DNA of 64,000 bases from NCBI RefSeq assembly GCF_009758015.1, contig NZ_WSEL01000009.1:1847501-1911500 (forward strand), given 5' to 3'. Positions 1 through 9,455 of the stretch are shown here, piece after piece. The DNA comes from Ramlibacter pinisoli (lineage in GTDB: Bacteria; Pseudomonadota; Gammaproteobacteria; Burkholderiales; Burkholderiaceae_C). The translations under genes were made by a program, and so were the position numbers. The first letter of the stretch is position 1. Every line of letters starts with the position of its first letter. The notes under the pieces are model-generated. The model ran no database searches and was not told the DNA's origin. It was given only the letters and a program-made list of their open reading frames with translations.

Positions 1-246
1 GCCGGCACGACGGACACCGACAAGGTGATGTCGACCCTGCGCGGGATGAAGTTCAACGACTTCTATCACAAGAACGGCACCATCCGCGCCGACGGCCGCA
101 TGCTCCACGACATGTACCTGTTCCAGGTCAAGTCGGCCAAGGAGTCGAACACGCCGTGGGACTACTACAAGCTGGTGGCCAAGGTGCCCGGCGAGCAGGC
201 GTTCACGACCCCCGCCGAGTCGAAGTGCTCGCTGCTGAAGAAGTAA
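1..246 (+). CDS. Branched-chain amino acid-type ABC transporter substrate-binding protein, C-terminal fragment
   Basis: The reading frame is open from the first base and ends at TAA 244-246, giving the last 81 residues of a larger protein cut by the window edge. The segment reading FNDFYHKNGTIRADGRM followed by DMYLFQVK is typical of the C-terminal lobe of periplasmic LivK/AmiC-type binding proteins. It lies directly before livH and livM, so the family call rests on both the tail sequence and context. The substrate could be a branched-chain amino acid, urea, an amide or an aromatic acid; nothing in this fragment decides that. The ATP-binding subunits (LivG, LivF) are not in the window and may lie upstream. 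Confidence 0.8.
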   Translation, partial: AGTTDTDKVMSTLRGMKFNDFYHKNGTIRADGRMLHDMYLFQVKSAKESNTPWDYYKLVAKVPGEQAFTTPAESKCSLLKK

Positions 247-311
247 GGAAGCAAACCTGAACGACGGTGGGCGGGCTCCCCCCGCCCACCTCCAGACGAG
301 CACACGCCGCC

Positions 312-1196
312 ATGGAAATCTTCGGCATTCCCCACCAGGCCTTCCTGGGCCAGCTCATGCTGGGCCTGGTCAACGGCGCCTTCTACGCGATGCTCAGTCT
401 CGGGCTGGCCGTCATCTTCGGCCTGCTCGACATCGTGAACTTCGCGCACGGGGCCCTCTACATGGTCGGCGCCTTCGCGGCCTGGATCATGCTGGACAAG
501 TGGGGCGTGGGCTACTGGTGGGCGCTGCTCCTGGCGCCCCTTCTCGTCGGCGCGTTCGGCGTGGTGATCGAGCGACTGCTCCTCAAGAGGCTGTACGGGC
601 TCGACCCCCTGTACGGACTGCTGCTCACGTTCGGCCTCGCCCTCATCCTCGAAGGCGCCTTCCGCAAGGAATATGGCGTCTCCGGCCAGTCCTATTCCGT
701 CCCGGAAGCCCTGGCGGGCGCCACCAACCTCGGTTTCATGATCCTGCCCAACTACCGGGCCTGGGTCGTGGTCGCGTCGGTGGCGGTGTGCCTGGCCACC
801 TGGTTCATCATCGAGCGCACCCGCCTGGGTGCCTACCTGCGCGCGGGCACCGAGAACGCCAAGCTGGTGCAGGCGTTCGGCGTCAACGTGCCCCTGATGG
901 TGTCCCTCACCTACGGCGCGGGCGCCGCCCTGGCGGGCCTGGCCGGCGTGCTGGCCGCCCCGGTGATCCAGGTGACGCCGCTGATGGGCTCCAACCTCAT
1001 CATCGTCGTGTTCGCCGTCGTGGTGATCGGCGGCATGGGTTCCATCCTGGGTTCCGTCATCACCGGCCTCGGACTGGGCATCGTCGAAGGCTTCACGCGC
1101 GTGTTCTATCCTGAAGCCTCCAACATCGTCGTGTTCGTGATCATGGCCATCGTCCTGATGCTGCGACCCGCCGGCCTGTTCGGCAAGGAGGCCTGA
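312..1196 (+). CDS. livH: Branched-chain amino acid ABC transporter permease LivH
   Basis: Inner-membrane permease of a LivHMGF-type importer, 294 aa. It has about eight hydrophobic segments; the family signature occurs near the start (GLVNGAFYAMLSLGLAVIFG, then DIVNFAHGALYMVGAF). I chose ATG 312 because it begins MEIFGIPHQAFLGQL, the usual LivH N-terminus; an in-frame start at 267 would add a Pro/Arg-rich stretch unlike the family. It follows the binding-protein stop by 65 nt. Its stop overlaps the livM start by one base (TGATG at 1194-1198), which implies translational coupling. LivH pairs with LivM to form the translocation channel. Confidence 0.93.
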   Translation: MEIFGIPHQAFLGQLMLGLVNGAFYAMLSLGLAVIFGLLDIVNFAHGALYMVGAFAAWIMLDKWGVGYWWALLLAPLLVGAFGVVIERLLLKRLYGLDPLYGLLLTFGLALILEGAFRKEYGVSGQSYSVPEALAGATNLGFMILPNYRAWVVVASVAVCLATWFIIERTRLGAYLRAGTENAKLVQAFGVNVPLMVSLTYGAGAALAGLAGVLAAPVIQVTPLMGSNLIIVVFAVVVIGGMGSILGSVITGLGLGIVEGFTRVFYPEASNIVVFVIMAIVLMLRPAGLFGKEA

Positions 1197-2224
1197 TGAC
1201 CCCACCCTCCACCTCGGTCACCACCGCCGGCGAGCTGCCGATCGAGCCAGCGAACGCGGCGATCGCCCGCCACGGCGGCGGCATGAGCAGGACCGTCCGC
1301 CTGACCTACCTCGCGCTGCTGGCGCTGGCCGTGCTGGCGCCGTTCATCGGCCTGTACCCGGTCTTCGTGATGAAGCTGCTGTGTTTCGCGCTGTTCGCCT
1401 GCGCGTTCAACCTGCTGCTCGGCTTCACCGGCCTGCTGTCGTTCGGCCATGCTGCCTTCTTCGGCACGGCCGCCTACGTCACCGGCTGGTTCGTCAAGGT
1501 CCAGGGCTGGACCCCCGAACTGGGCGTGCTGGCCGGGGTGGTCTTCGCCGCCCTGCTCGGCCTGGTGTTCGGGCTGGTCGCCATCCGGCGCCAGGGCATC
1601 TACTTCGCCATGATCACGCTGGCCCTGTCGCAGATGGTGTTCTTCGTCTGCCTGCAGGCCCCGTTCACCGGCGGCGAGGACGGCCTGCAGGGCGTGGCGC
1701 GGGGCAACCTGTTCGGCGTGCTGCCGCTGGGTGACGACCACGTCATGTACTACGTGGTGCTGGCCGTGTTCCTGGCCTGCTTCCTGGGCATCCTGCGCAT
1801 CGTCACGTCGCCCTTCGGCCAGGTGCTGAAGATGATCCGCGAGAACGAGCCGCGCGCCATCTCGCTCGGCTACGAGGTCGACCGCTACAAGCTGCTCGCC
1901 TTCATCCTGTCCGCCTCGCTGGCGGGCCTGGCCGGCTCGATGAAGACGCTGGTGATGAAGTTCGCCACCCTGTCCGACGTGCACTGGTCCATGTCCGGCG
2001 AGGTGATCCTGATGTCGCTGCTGGGCGGCGTGGGCACCTTCTTCGGTCCGGTGCTCGGGGGCGGCATCGTGATCGCCCTGCAGGACATGCTGGCCGACAA
2101 GGTCGGCGAGTGGGTGACGGTGATCATCGGCGTGATCTTCGTGCTGTGCGTGCTCGCCTTCCGCAAGGGCGTGGTCGGCGAACTGCTGGCCTGGCGCGAG
2201 CGCCGCCGCGCCCGCGCCGGCTGA
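1196..2224 (+). CDS. livM: Branched-chain amino acid ABC transporter permease LivM
   Basis: Second permease subunit, 342 aa from ATG 1196, which overlaps the livH stop. The core has the LivM pattern: AFNLLLGFTGLLSFGHAAFFGT, then YFAMITLALSQM, the cytoplasmic loop MIRENEPRAISLGYEV that contacts the ATPase, and SLLGGVGTFFGPVLG. An alternative start at ATG 1283 (MSRTVRLTYLALL) would drop a 29-residue polar leader and is closer to the usual family N-terminus. The coupled start at 1196 is kept, but 1283 is a real possibility. The gene ends 6 nt from the convergent hydrolase stop, with no obvious terminator between. Confidence 0.92.
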   Translation: MTPPSTSVTTAGELPIEPANAAIARHGGGMSRTVRLTYLALLALAVLAPFIGLYPVFVMKLLCFALFACAFNLLLGFTGLLSFGHAAFFGTAAYVTGWFVKVQGWTPELGVLAGVVFAALLGLVFGLVAIRRQGIYFAMITLALSQMVFFVCLQAPFTGGEDGLQGVARGNLFGVLPLGDDHVMYYVVLAVFLACFLGILRIVTSPFGQVLKMIRENEPRAISLGYEVDRYKLLAFILSASLAGLAGSMKTLVMKFATLSDVHWSMSGEVILMSLLGGVGTFFGPVLGGGIVIALQDMLADKVGEWVTVIIGVIFVLCVLAFRKGVVGELLAWRERRRARAG

Positions 2225-2230
2225 ACCGCG

Positions 2231-3685
2231 TCAGCGGCGGCCTGCGGCGGCCCTCAGTTCCGCGATCGGTACCACGCGGCCGTGCAGCGGCAGGATGCGG
2301 TCGACGTCCAGCCGCAGCCGCTCCACGTTGTCCAGCATGTTCACGTTGTTGGCGTTCGGCTGCGCCGGCGGCGGCGCACCGGCAGGGCCCGGCGTGTAGG
2401 CATCGGCTTCCACCAGCAGGCGCTCGCGCGGCAGCCAGGCGAGCATGAAACCCTGGGCGTGCACGCTGCCGTCGATCATCATCACTTCCAGGGTGCGGGT
2501 CCCATCCGTGAAGGTGCGCTTGCCCGACACGCCTTCGATGCGGACCGGCCGGCCGGAGCGGGCCAGTGCGTCGGGCGCAATGGCGTTGGGCGTGGCGAAT
2601 GCCTGCGCGAACCAGGGCCTGGCCAGCTCGCTGGTCACCAGGGTGGCGCCATCCGCGGCCGCCGTGCGCAGCCCGCCGGAATGGTCGAAATGGTGGTGCG
2701 AGTTGATGACGTACCGGACCGGCTTGTTCGGCACCAGCTGCTTGGCCGCGGTCAGGACCGCCTGCGTGCGGGCGTCGTACAGCGGGCTCTCGATCAGGAT
2801 CAGGTGATCGGCCATCTCGACCAGCACGCTGTTGTGCGAGCCGCCGGCCAGGAACCACACGCCCTCGGCCACCTTCTCGGAGGTGGCCCGCTCCACGAAG
2901 CCGGGAACCGCCGCGGGCACCTCGATCGCGGGCACCGTGTTGGCCTGGACCTGGGTCACCTGCAGGTCCAGCACCGGCGACCCACCCTGGGTCTGGCGGA
3001 TGCGGGCCGGGAACTTGACGCCGCCGAAGTCCCGGTAGTCCTCGTAGGTCGTCACGGTCGGCGTGTCGCCCGTCACCGGATTCGGCTGCACGGAGTCGAC
3101 CCGCTCCACCAGCCCGCTCTCGCCGATGACGGCAGTGGCCCGGAACCGGTTCGGCTCGGTGAAGCTCACCAGCGTCTTGCCGCCCTCCACGCGCGTGGTG
3201 GCGTTGTTGCGCTGGGCGGCACGCAGCACGCCATGGGGCGACGTCCAGAGGTCATGGATCCGGCCGTCGGCCGTCAGGGGCGCGGCGGTGGCAGTGGTGC
3301 CAGCCAGGTTCCAGGCCTGGGTGCCGCGCAACAGGCCGGTGGCGCGCTGTTCGCCCGTTCCCATCAGCGGCAAGGCACCGCCGCCGTTGGGCTCGGCGCG
3401 GGTGCGGGCGAACTCCTCGCGGAACGCCGCATTCTGGTAGTCGTAGACCCGCGAGAAACTGGAATAGGTGATGCGCGGCCAGGGATCGCCCGGCCGGTAG
3501 GCCTGGCCGAAGATGCCGCCGCTGCCGCTGCCGCTGAATTGCAGCGAGCGCACCTGGGCGGAGCCCATCGCGGCCTCGGCGCGTTTCAGCGCCGCCTGCG
3601 GATCCGGCGGCGCCGAGGCGCAGGCGGCCAGCAATGCGGCGATGGCCGGGACGGGAAGCCCGAGGGCCAGGATTCTTCTTCGCAT
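2231..3685 (-). CDS. Lipoprotein MBL-fold metallo-hydrolase
   Basis: 484 aa. The N-terminus is a lipoprotein signal with lipobox LAAC (Cys22), so the mature protein should be lipid-anchored in the periplasm. Residues about 30-270 form an unassigned N-terminal domain with an outer-membrane lipoprotein carrier-like feel. Residues about 272-470 are a metallo-beta-lactamase fold with the zinc motif HHHFDH at 330-335, a later DGSVHAQG His, an Asp in LLVEADAY and a final His in LPLHGR. Hydrolytic activity is likely, but the substrate (lactone, thioester, quaternary-ammonium or other ester) cannot be told. It diverges from the SDR gene at 3815 across 129 nt that should hold both promoters. Confidence 0.85.
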   Translation of the reverse strand: MRRRILALGLPVPAIAALLAACASAPPDPQAALKRAEAAMGSAQVRSLQFSGSGSGGIFGQAYRPGDPWPRITYSSFSRVYDYQNAAFREEFARTRAEPNGGGALPLMGTGEQRATGLLRGTQAWNLAGTTATAAPLTADGRIHDLWTSPHGVLRAAQRNNATTRVEGGKTLVSFTEPNRFRATAVIGESGLVERVDSVQPNPVTGDTPTVTTYEDYRDFGGVKFPARIRQTQGGSPVLDLQVTQVQANTVPAIEVPAAVPGFVERATSEKVAEGVWFLAGGSHNSVLVEMADHLILIESPLYDARTQAVLTAAKQLVPNKPVRYVINSHHHFDHSGGLRTAAADGATLVTSELARPWFAQAFATPNAIAPDALARSGRPVRIEGVSGKRTFTDGTRTLEVMMIDGSVHAQGFMLAWLPRERLLVEADAYTPGPAGAPPPAQPNANNVNMLDNVERLRLDVDRILPLHGRVVPIAELRAAAGRR

Positions 3686-3814
3686 GGTCGTCTCCTTTGG
3701 GTGGGCAATCGGCCCGGCCCCATGCTAGTGAGTGTTCGACCACGATGTCGTCCGGGTGATTGGCGGCCGAGCTGCCATCCGCCAGACTTGGCGCCACCCC
3801 AACCGGAGACTCCC

Positions 3815-4582
3815 ATGAAGGATCTGTTCTCGCTGCAGGGCCGCGTGGCCCTGGTGACCGGCGGCTCGCGCGGCATCGGCCGGATGATCGCCGCCGGCTT
3901 CCTGCACCACGGCGCCAAGGTCTACATCACGGCGCGCAAGGCTGCGGCCTGCGACGAGGCGGCCGAGCAGCTGTCGGCCATCGGCCCCTGCGTCTCGCTG
4001 CCCTGCGACGTGTCCACGGTGGAGGCGGCGCGCGCCCTGGCCGCCGAGATCGCGAGCCGCGAGCCCGCGCTCGACATCCTGGTCAACAACGCCGGCGCCG
4101 CCTGGGGAGAAGCCTTCGACACCTTCCCCGAGAAGGGCTGGGACAAGGTGCTGGACTTGAACCTGAAGACGCCCTTCTTCCTCACCCAGGCCCTGCACGC
4201 CCAGCTGAAGGCTGCCGCGCGCACGCGGCCGGCCAAGGTGATCAACATCGCGTCGATCGACGGCATCTCGGTGAACCAGTGGGAGACCTACTCCTATGCC
4301 GCCAGCAAGGCCGGCCTGATCCACCTGACGCGCCGGCTGGCCCTGCGGCTGGCGCAGGACAACATCGTGGTGAGCGGCATCGCCCCCGGGCCGTTCGCCT
4401 CCGAGATGAACAAGGATGCGCGCGACCATGGCGAGGACGTGGCGCGGCGGGTGCCGGTCGGCCGCATCGGCCAGCCCGAGGACATGGCCGGGGCCGCCGT
4501 GTTCCTGGCGTCCCGGGCCGGCGACTACGTCGTCGGCGACACGCTGGTGGTCGACGGCGGCGTGACGAACGCGCGCGGCTGA
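3815..4582 (+). CDS. SDR-family NAD(P)-dependent oxidoreductase
   Basis: Classical short-chain dehydrogenase, 255 aa. The cofactor motif TGGSRGIG lies near residue 15, NNAGAAWG near 92, and the catalytic Ser of NIASIDG plus YAASK follow. The C-terminus VVGDTLVVDGG is typical. ATG 3815 is preceded by a purine-rich AACCGGAGA ribosome site; the frame is open far upstream but only as shadow coding. Close relatives in betaproteobacteria are often annotated as 3-oxoacyl-ACP-reductase-like or rhamnolipid-type RhlG-like reductases. That specificity is inference only. It converges with the PfkB kinase gene, 13 nt away. Confidence 0.9.
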   Translation: MKDLFSLQGRVALVTGGSRGIGRMIAAGFLHHGAKVYITARKAAACDEAAEQLSAIGPCVSLPCDVSTVEAARALAAEIASREPALDILVNNAGAAWGEAFDTFPEKGWDKVLDLNLKTPFFLTQALHAQLKAAARTRPAKVINIASIDGISVNQWETYSYAASKAGLIHLTRRLALRLAQDNIVVSGIAPGPFASEMNKDARDHGEDVARRVPVGRIGQPEDMAGAAVFLASRAGDYVVGDTLVVDGGVTNARG

Positions 4583-4595
4583 GCGCCGCCGCCGC

Positions 4596-5492
4596 TCAGG
4601 CGGCTGGCTGGTCGAAGCGCCAGTTCTGCGGGCCGCGGCTGGCGATCTTCACCGCGCCGACGCGGTTGCCCAGTTCGGCGCAGCGTGCCAGCGGCCAGCC
4701 CTGCTCCAGGCCGTGCAGCAGCGCGCCGCGCCAGGCATCGCCGCAACCGGTGGGATCGACGACGGCCGCGGCCTTCACCGCCGGCACGTGCGTCTTCTCG
4801 CCGTCCACCCAGACGTCGCACCCCTCGCCGCCGAGCGTGACGACGAGGCCGCGCACCTTGCGCGAGATCCCGGCCGCGTCCCAGCCGGTGCGCTCCATCA
4901 GCATCTTGCCCTCGTAGTCGTTGACGGTGACCCAGCTGGCCTGGTCGATGAAGGCCGCCAGCTCGCGGCCGTCGAACATCGGCAGGCCCTGGCCCGGATC
5001 GAACACGAACGGGATGCCGGCCGCCGCGAACTGCTCGGCATGCTGCAGCATGGCATCGCGGCCGTCGGGAGAGATGATGCCGAGCTTGATGTCGGGCCGC
5101 GCGGCGATGTGGGTGACGTGTGCCTGCATCATCGCGCCGGGATGGAAGGCCGTGATCTGGTTGTTGTCCAGGTCGGTCATGATCATCGCCTGCGCCGTGT
5201 AGGTGCCTTCCACCTGGCGGACGAACTCGGTGCTGATGGACAGCTCGCGCAGGCGATCGAGGTAGCCCGCGCCATCGGTGCCCACGGTCGCCATCGGCAG
5301 CGGCGTGCCGCCCAGCAGCTTGAGGCTGTAGGCGATGTTGCCCGCGCAGCCGCCGAAGTCGCGCCGCAGTTGCGGCACCAGGAACGAGACGTTCAGGATG
5401 TGGAGCTGGTCGGGCAGGATCTGCTGCGAGAAGCGGCCCTCGAAGTTCATGATGGTGTCGAACGCAAGCGACCCGCAGATGACGGCTGCCAT
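4596..5492 (-). CDS. PfkB-family carbohydrate/nucleoside kinase
   Basis: 298 aa from ATG 5492. The start is set by the usual N-terminus MAAVICGSLAFDTIM; an in-frame upstream ATG adds unrelated residues. It has the ribokinase/adenosine kinase fold signatures: GGCAGNIAY at about 48-55, GGTPLPMATVGTDGAG at 61-76 and the anion-hole/catalytic motif DPTGCGDAW at 246-254, with Asp252 as general base. The family phosphorylates sugars or nucleosides; this subgroup resembles the adenosine kinase-like enzymes conserved beside the prmA/DUF3426 genes in Burkholderiales. The exact substrate is not determined. It is the last gene of the accBC-prmA run, 31 nt after the DUF3426 gene. Confidence 0.88.
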   Translation of the reverse strand: MAAVICGSLAFDTIMNFEGRFSQQILPDQLHILNVSFLVPQLRRDFGGCAGNIAYSLKLLGGTPLPMATVGTDGAGYLDRLRELSISTEFVRQVEGTYTAQAMIMTDLDNNQITAFHPGAMMQAHVTHIAARPDIKLGIISPDGRDAMLQHAEQFAAAGIPFVFDPGQGLPMFDGRELAAFIDQASWVTVNDYEGKMLMERTGWDAAGISRKVRGLVVTLGGEGCDVWVDGEKTHVPAVKAAAVVDPTGCGDAWRGALLHGLEQGWPLARCAELGNRVGAVKIASRGPQNWRFDQPAA

Positions 5493-5523
5493 GGAAGAAG
5501 TCTCGTGGTGAAGGTGGGATGGA

Positions 5524-6561
5524 TCAGGGATAGAAGGCCAGCAGCCGGTAGCCGGCCACGCGTGCCGCGCTGGCACCGCCGACGGCGATGGCCACCGAGG
5601 CCGACCAGTCGGCGGCCGCGGCGATGGTGTCTGCCGGGGCGCCGAGCTCGCCCGGCGTGAGCACGCGGCGCAGCAGCGGCTGGTCCTGCGAATCGGTGAG
5701 TGTGAGTTCCAGTGCCGGCACGGCGACCGGCGCCTGGGCCTGGTTCTTCAGCGTGACGCTCAGGCGATAGGTGTCCGGCCGCAGCTTGGTGAAGCCGCTG
5801 CTGTCGATGGCGATGGCCTCGATGCGGCGCGGCGGACCGACGCGGCAGCCGAGTGGCCGGCACAGCCGCTCGAGCAGCGGCAGCGCCTGCGGGTCCAGGG
5901 CCGCCAGGCGGTCGCGCTCGTGGACGGCGACCTGCGCCGCCAGCAGGCCGGCCAGCGCCAGCGATCCCAGCACCAGGGCCACGCGCACCGCGGGCCGGCG
6001 CCAGAACGCCTTGCGCCGCGCATCGCGCACGAACGTCACGTCCTCCAGCGGCAGGTCTTCGGCCTCGTCCGGCTCGCGGTGATCCTGTGCATCCAGTGCG
6101 TCCTGCGCGTCCAGGTCCACGGCGGCCGCATCGGCCTCCTCCCGCACCAGGTGCAGGGGCAGGTAACCGTGCTCCTCGGGGGACAGGGACGACGGGCCGA
6201 AGCCGGACGGTGCGTGCCAGGGCGTGAGCGACGGGCCGGCGGACGGCAGCTGCGCCTCCGGATGCGTCTGCAGGTCCGGCGCCGGGTCGGCCTGCTGATC
6301 GGGGCCCGTCGTGCTGGCTTCGGTGGTCGGCGCGTGAGCGACGGCGGCTCGCTCGGCGTCTGGAGCGGCATCGACCACGGCCCCGGGTGCCGCCGCGGCA
6401 ACCGGCTGTGCCGGCAGCACCGCATCCGGCTGCATGTGGGCGGCGGCATCGAACACCTCCGCGCAGTGCCCGCAGCGCACCCAGCCTTCGGAGATCTTCA
6501 GTTGGTCGGGGACCACCCTGAACATCGTTCCGCAGGCCGGGCAGCCGGTGATCATGCTCAT
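5524..6561 (-). CDS. Zinc-ribbon (MJ0042/DUF3426) membrane protein
   Basis: 345 aa. The first 40 residues form an MJ0042-type zinc finger: CPAC at 7-10 and CGHC near 32-35. A long acidic, Pro/Ala-rich linker follows. One transmembrane segment (VALVLGSLALAGLLAAQVAV) separates the cytoplasmic finger from a DUF3426 domain of about 145 residues, expected on the outer face. The function of this family is not known. It is a conserved neighbour of prmA, accBC and the PfkB kinase in betaproteobacteria. It begins 43 nt after prmA. Confidence 0.85.
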   Translation of the reverse strand: MSMITGCPACGTMFRVVPDQLKISEGWVRCGHCAEVFDAAAHMQPDAVLPAQPVAAAAPGAVVDAAPDAERAAVAHAPTTEASTTGPDQQADPAPDLQTHPEAQLPSAGPSLTPWHAPSGFGPSSLSPEEHGYLPLHLVREEADAAAVDLDAQDALDAQDHREPDEAEDLPLEDVTFVRDARRKAFWRRPAVRVALVLGSLALAGLLAAQVAVHERDRLAALDPQALPLLERLCRPLGCRVGPPRRIEAIAIDSSGFTKLRPDTYRLSVTLKNQAQAPVAVPALELTLTDSQDQPLLRRVLTPGELGAPADTIAAAADWSASVAIAVGGASAARVAGYRLLAFYP

Positions 6562-6604
6562 GAGCCGGGCATTGTAGGGAACCGGCGCCGCGCGCCCGGG
6601 CGGC

Positions 6605-7489
6605 TCACAGCCGCGCCGTCATCAGGATCCAGCCTTCGTCCTGGTCGGCGACCGACAGGCTGGCATAGGGCGCGTACGCGCGCTGCAGTTCCTCCGCCTG
6701 GCGCTCGAGGATGCCAGCCAGCACCAGGTGGCCCGGCGGCTGGACCAGCCCGCACAGCAGCGGCGCCAGCACCTTCAGCGGCGTGGCCAGGATGTTGGCC
6801 AGCACCACGTCGTAGCGGCCCTGCACGGCGTCGGGCAGGCCGACGACGCCCAGCCCGGTGCCATTGGCCTGCGCGTTGTCCAGCGTCGAGCGCACCGCCG
6901 CCTCGTCGATGTCGACCGCGTCGACCCGGCCGGCGCCCACCTTGGCGGCACCGATGGCCAGGATGCCGGAGCCGCAGCCGTAATCCAGCACTGTGCGTCC
7001 CTTCAGCGGCTGGCGCGCGATCCAGCGCAGACACATCCGCGTGGTGGGGTGCGTGCCCGTGCCGAAGGCCAGGCCGGGATCGAGGCGGATGACCGTCGTC
7101 GCCTGGGCCGGCGGTTCGTGCCAGGTCGGCACGATCCAGAACTCGGGCGTGATCTCCACCGGCGCGAATTGCGACTGCGTCAGGCGCACCCAGTCCTGCT
7201 CGGCGACCTCCTCGATGCCGGCGACCTGCGCACCGGCGAAGAAGTCCTGCGCCTGCAGCAGGACCTGCGCTTCCTCGGCCGCTTCCCGGGTGGGGAACAG
7301 CGCCAGGACCCGCGACCGCTGCCAGCCTTCCTTGGGCGGCGGCATGCCGGGCTCGCCGAACAGGGCCTGTTCGGCCGGGGTCTGGGCGTCGGCGTCCTCG
7401 ACCGACACGCTCAGGGCGTCCAGCGCCTCGAGCGCGTCGCTCAGCGCCTCGACCTGGTGTTCGCCACAGAGCAGGCGCAACTCGTACAT
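6605..7489 (-). CDS. prmA: Ribosomal protein L11 methyltransferase PrmA
   Basis: 294 aa cytoplasmic methyltransferase that transfers methyl groups from SAM to lysines and the N-terminus of ribosomal protein L11. The N-terminal substrate-recognition domain starts MYELRLLC; the SAM site is VLDYGCGSGILAIGAAK, preceded by GLAFGTGTHPTTRMCL, a hallmark of PrmA. The NxLA-type motif LANILATPL follows. Length matches the family. It sits 16 nt after accC, an arrangement conserved in many proteobacteria. Confidence 0.96.
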   Translation of the reverse strand: MYELRLLCGEHQVEALSDALEALDALSVSVEDADAQTPAEQALFGEPGMPPPKEGWQRSRVLALFPTREAAEEAQVLLQAQDFFAGAQVAGIEEVAEQDWVRLTQSQFAPVEITPEFWIVPTWHEPPAQATTVIRLDPGLAFGTGTHPTTRMCLRWIARQPLKGRTVLDYGCGSGILAIGAAKVGAGRVDAVDIDEAAVRSTLDNAQANGTGLGVVGLPDAVQGRYDVVLANILATPLKVLAPLLCGLVQPPGHLVLAGILERQAEELQRAYAPYASLSVADQDEGWILMTARL

Positions 7490-7505
7490 GGGTGCCCGGA
7501 CCGGA

Positions 7506-8855
7506 TCAGCGCTTGTGCTGCGACAGCCACTGCTCCAGGTAGTGGATGTTGGTGCCGCCCTGCATGAACTTGGCGTCCACCATCAGCTCGCGGTGCAGCG
7601 GGATGTTGGTGTTGATGCCCTCGACCACCGTCTCCAGCAGCGCGGTGCGCATGCGTGCCAGCGCCTGGTCGCGCGTGTCGCCGTGCACGATGATCTTGCC
7701 GACCATCGAGTCGTAGTTGGGGGGCACGAAGTAGTTGTTGTAGACGTGCGAATCGACGCGCACGCCCGGCCCGCCCGGGGCATGCCACAGCGTGATGCGA
7801 CCGGGCGACGGGGTGAAGTTGTACGGGTCCTCGGCGTTGACGCGGCACTCGATGGCATGGCCGCGCAGCGCGATGTCGCGCTGCACGAAAGGCAGCTTCT
7901 CGCCGGCCGCCACCATGATCTGCGTCTTCACGATGTCGATGCCCGTGACGAGTTCGGTCACCGGGTGCTCGACCTGCACCCGCGTGTTCATCTCGATGAA
8001 GTAGAACTCGCCGTTCTCGTACAGGAACTCGAACGTCCCCGCGCCGCGGTAGCCGATCTTCTTGCAGGCCGCCGCGCAGCGCTCGCCGATGCGGTCGATC
8101 AGCTTGCGCGGGATGCCCGGCGCCGGCGCTTCCTCGATGATCTTCTGGTGGCGGCGCTGCATCGAGCAGTCGCGCTCGCCCAGGTAGACGGCGTTGCGGT
8201 GCTTGTCCGCCAGGATCTGGATCTCGATGTGGCGCGGGTTCTGGAGGAACTTCTCCATGTACACCGCCGGATTGCCAAAGGCGGCGCCCGCCTCCGCCTT
8301 GGTCATCTGGACCGCGTTGATCAGCGCGGCTTCCGTGTGCACCACGCGCATGCCGCGGCCGCCGCCGCCGCCCGCCGCCTTGATGATGACGGGGTAGCCG
8401 ACGGTGCGCGCCGTGCGCCGGATGACCGCCGGATCGTCCGGCAGTTCGCCCTCGGAGCCGGGCACGCAGGGCACGCCGGCCTTGATCATGGCCTGCTTGG
8501 CCGACACCTTGTCGCCCATGATGCGGATCGACTCGGGCGTGGGGCCGATGAACTGGAAGCCGCTCTTTTCCACCCGCTCGGCGAAATCGGCGTTTTCCGA
8601 CAGGAAGCCATAGCCGGGGTGGATGGCCTCGGCGTCGGTGACCTCGGCGGCCGAAATGATGGCCGGCATGTTGAGGTAGCTCTGTGCCGAAGCGGCCGGC
8701 CCGATGCAGACCGCCTCCTCTGCCAGCTTGACGTACTTGGCCTCGCGGTCGGCTTCCGAATAGACCATCACGGCCTTGATGCCCAGTTCGCGGCAGGCCC
8801 GCTGCACCCGGAGGGCAATCTCGCCGCGGTTGGCGATCAGGATCTTCTTGAACAT
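7506..8855 (-). CDS. accC: Acetyl-CoA carboxylase biotin carboxylase subunit AccC
   Basis: 449 aa ATP-grasp enzyme that carboxylates the biotin on AccB using bicarbonate and ATP, the first half-reaction of malonyl-CoA synthesis. It begins [17 protein letters not shown]; the glycine-rich ATP loop [13 protein letters not shown], the [13 protein letters not shown] segment and [14 protein letters not shown] are all present and intact. Full length for the family. It follows accB by 21 nt, the standard accBC operon. Confidence 0.98.
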   Translation of the reverse strand: MFKKILIANRGEIALRVQRACRELGIKAVMVYSEADREAKYVKLAEEAVCIGPAASAQSYLNMPAIISAAEVTDAEAIHPGYGFLSENADFAERVEKSGFQFIGPTPESIRIMGDKVSAKQAMIKAGVPCVPGSEGELPDDPAVIRRTARTVGYPVIIKAAGGGGGRGMRVVHTEAALINAVQMTKAEAGAAFGNPAVYMEKFLQNPRHIEIQILADKHRNAVYLGERDCSMQRRHQKIIEEAPAPGIPRKLIDRIGERCAAACKKIGYRGAGTFEFLYENGEFYFIEMNTRVQVEHPVTELVTGIDIVKTQIMVAAGEKLPFVQRDIALRGHAIECRVNAEDPYNFTPSPGRITLWHAPGGPGVRVDSHVYNNYFVPPNYDSMVGKIIVHGDTRDQALARMRTALLETVVEGINTNIPLHRELMVDAKFMQGGTNIHYLEQWLSQHKR

Positions 8856-8876
8856 GAGTGAGCGCTTACCGGATCG

Positions 8877-9326
8877 TCACTCGATGATGAACAGGGGCTG
8901 TCCGTACTCCACGGCCTGGCCGTTCTCGCACAGGATCTTGGACACGGTGCCCGACTTGTCGGCCTCGATCTCGTTGAGGATCTTCATCGCCTCGATGATG
9001 CAGATCGTGTCGCCTTCCTTGACCTGGCTGCCGACCTCGACGAACGACTTCGCGCCCGGGCTGGACGCGCGGTAGAACGTGCCCACCATCGGCGACTTGA
9101 CGGCATGGCCGGTCGGTGCCTGCGGGGCGGGCGCGGCCGGCGCGAGCGCCGGCGCGGCCGATGCCGGCATCGCCGGTGCCATCGCGACGGGTGCCGCGGC
9201 ATGCTGCACGACGGCCGTGCCGCCCTTGACGATGCGGACTTTTCCCTCCGCTTCCGTGATCTCCAGTTCGGAGACGTTCGACTCCGAGACCAGGTCGATC
9301 AGGGTCTTCAATTTGCGCAAGTCCAT
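8877..9326 (-). CDS. accB: Acetyl-CoA carboxylase biotin carboxyl carrier protein AccB
   Basis: 149 aa biotin carrier. The N-terminal helix [20 protein letters not shown], an Ala/Pro-rich linker (about 38-72) and a biotinyl domain (about 73-149) are in order. The biotinylated lysine is Lys115 within [15 protein letters not shown]. The upstream 129 nt (9327-9455) is the most AT-rich patch in the area and probably holds the accBC promoter, although I see no convincing -35/-10 pair. Confidence 0.97.
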   Translation of the reverse strand: MDLRKLKTLIDLVSESNVSELEITEAEGKVRIVKGGTAVVQHAAAPVAMAPAMPASAAPALAPAAPAPQAPTGHAVKSPMVGTFYRASSPGAKSFVEVGSQVKEGDTICIIEAMKILNEIEADKSGTVSKILCENGQAVEYGQPLFIIE

Positions 9327-9455
9327 GGTGGCTCCAGCCGCATTTCTTGTTAAGGTCGGCGAATTTACCGCAATTTGCAGCGATTTTTACTTTTCTTCGC
9401 TGAAGAGCGCGCCCGTCGGGGCGTCGGCAGGTAAAGCCGGGAGCCGTGTCGCGTC

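Noticed and set aside
2282..3814. N-terminal extension of the SDR gene by 511 codons
   Set aside because: The frame is open but antisense to the lipoprotein hydrolase, and the SDR fold begins right after ATG 3815, which has its own ribosome site.
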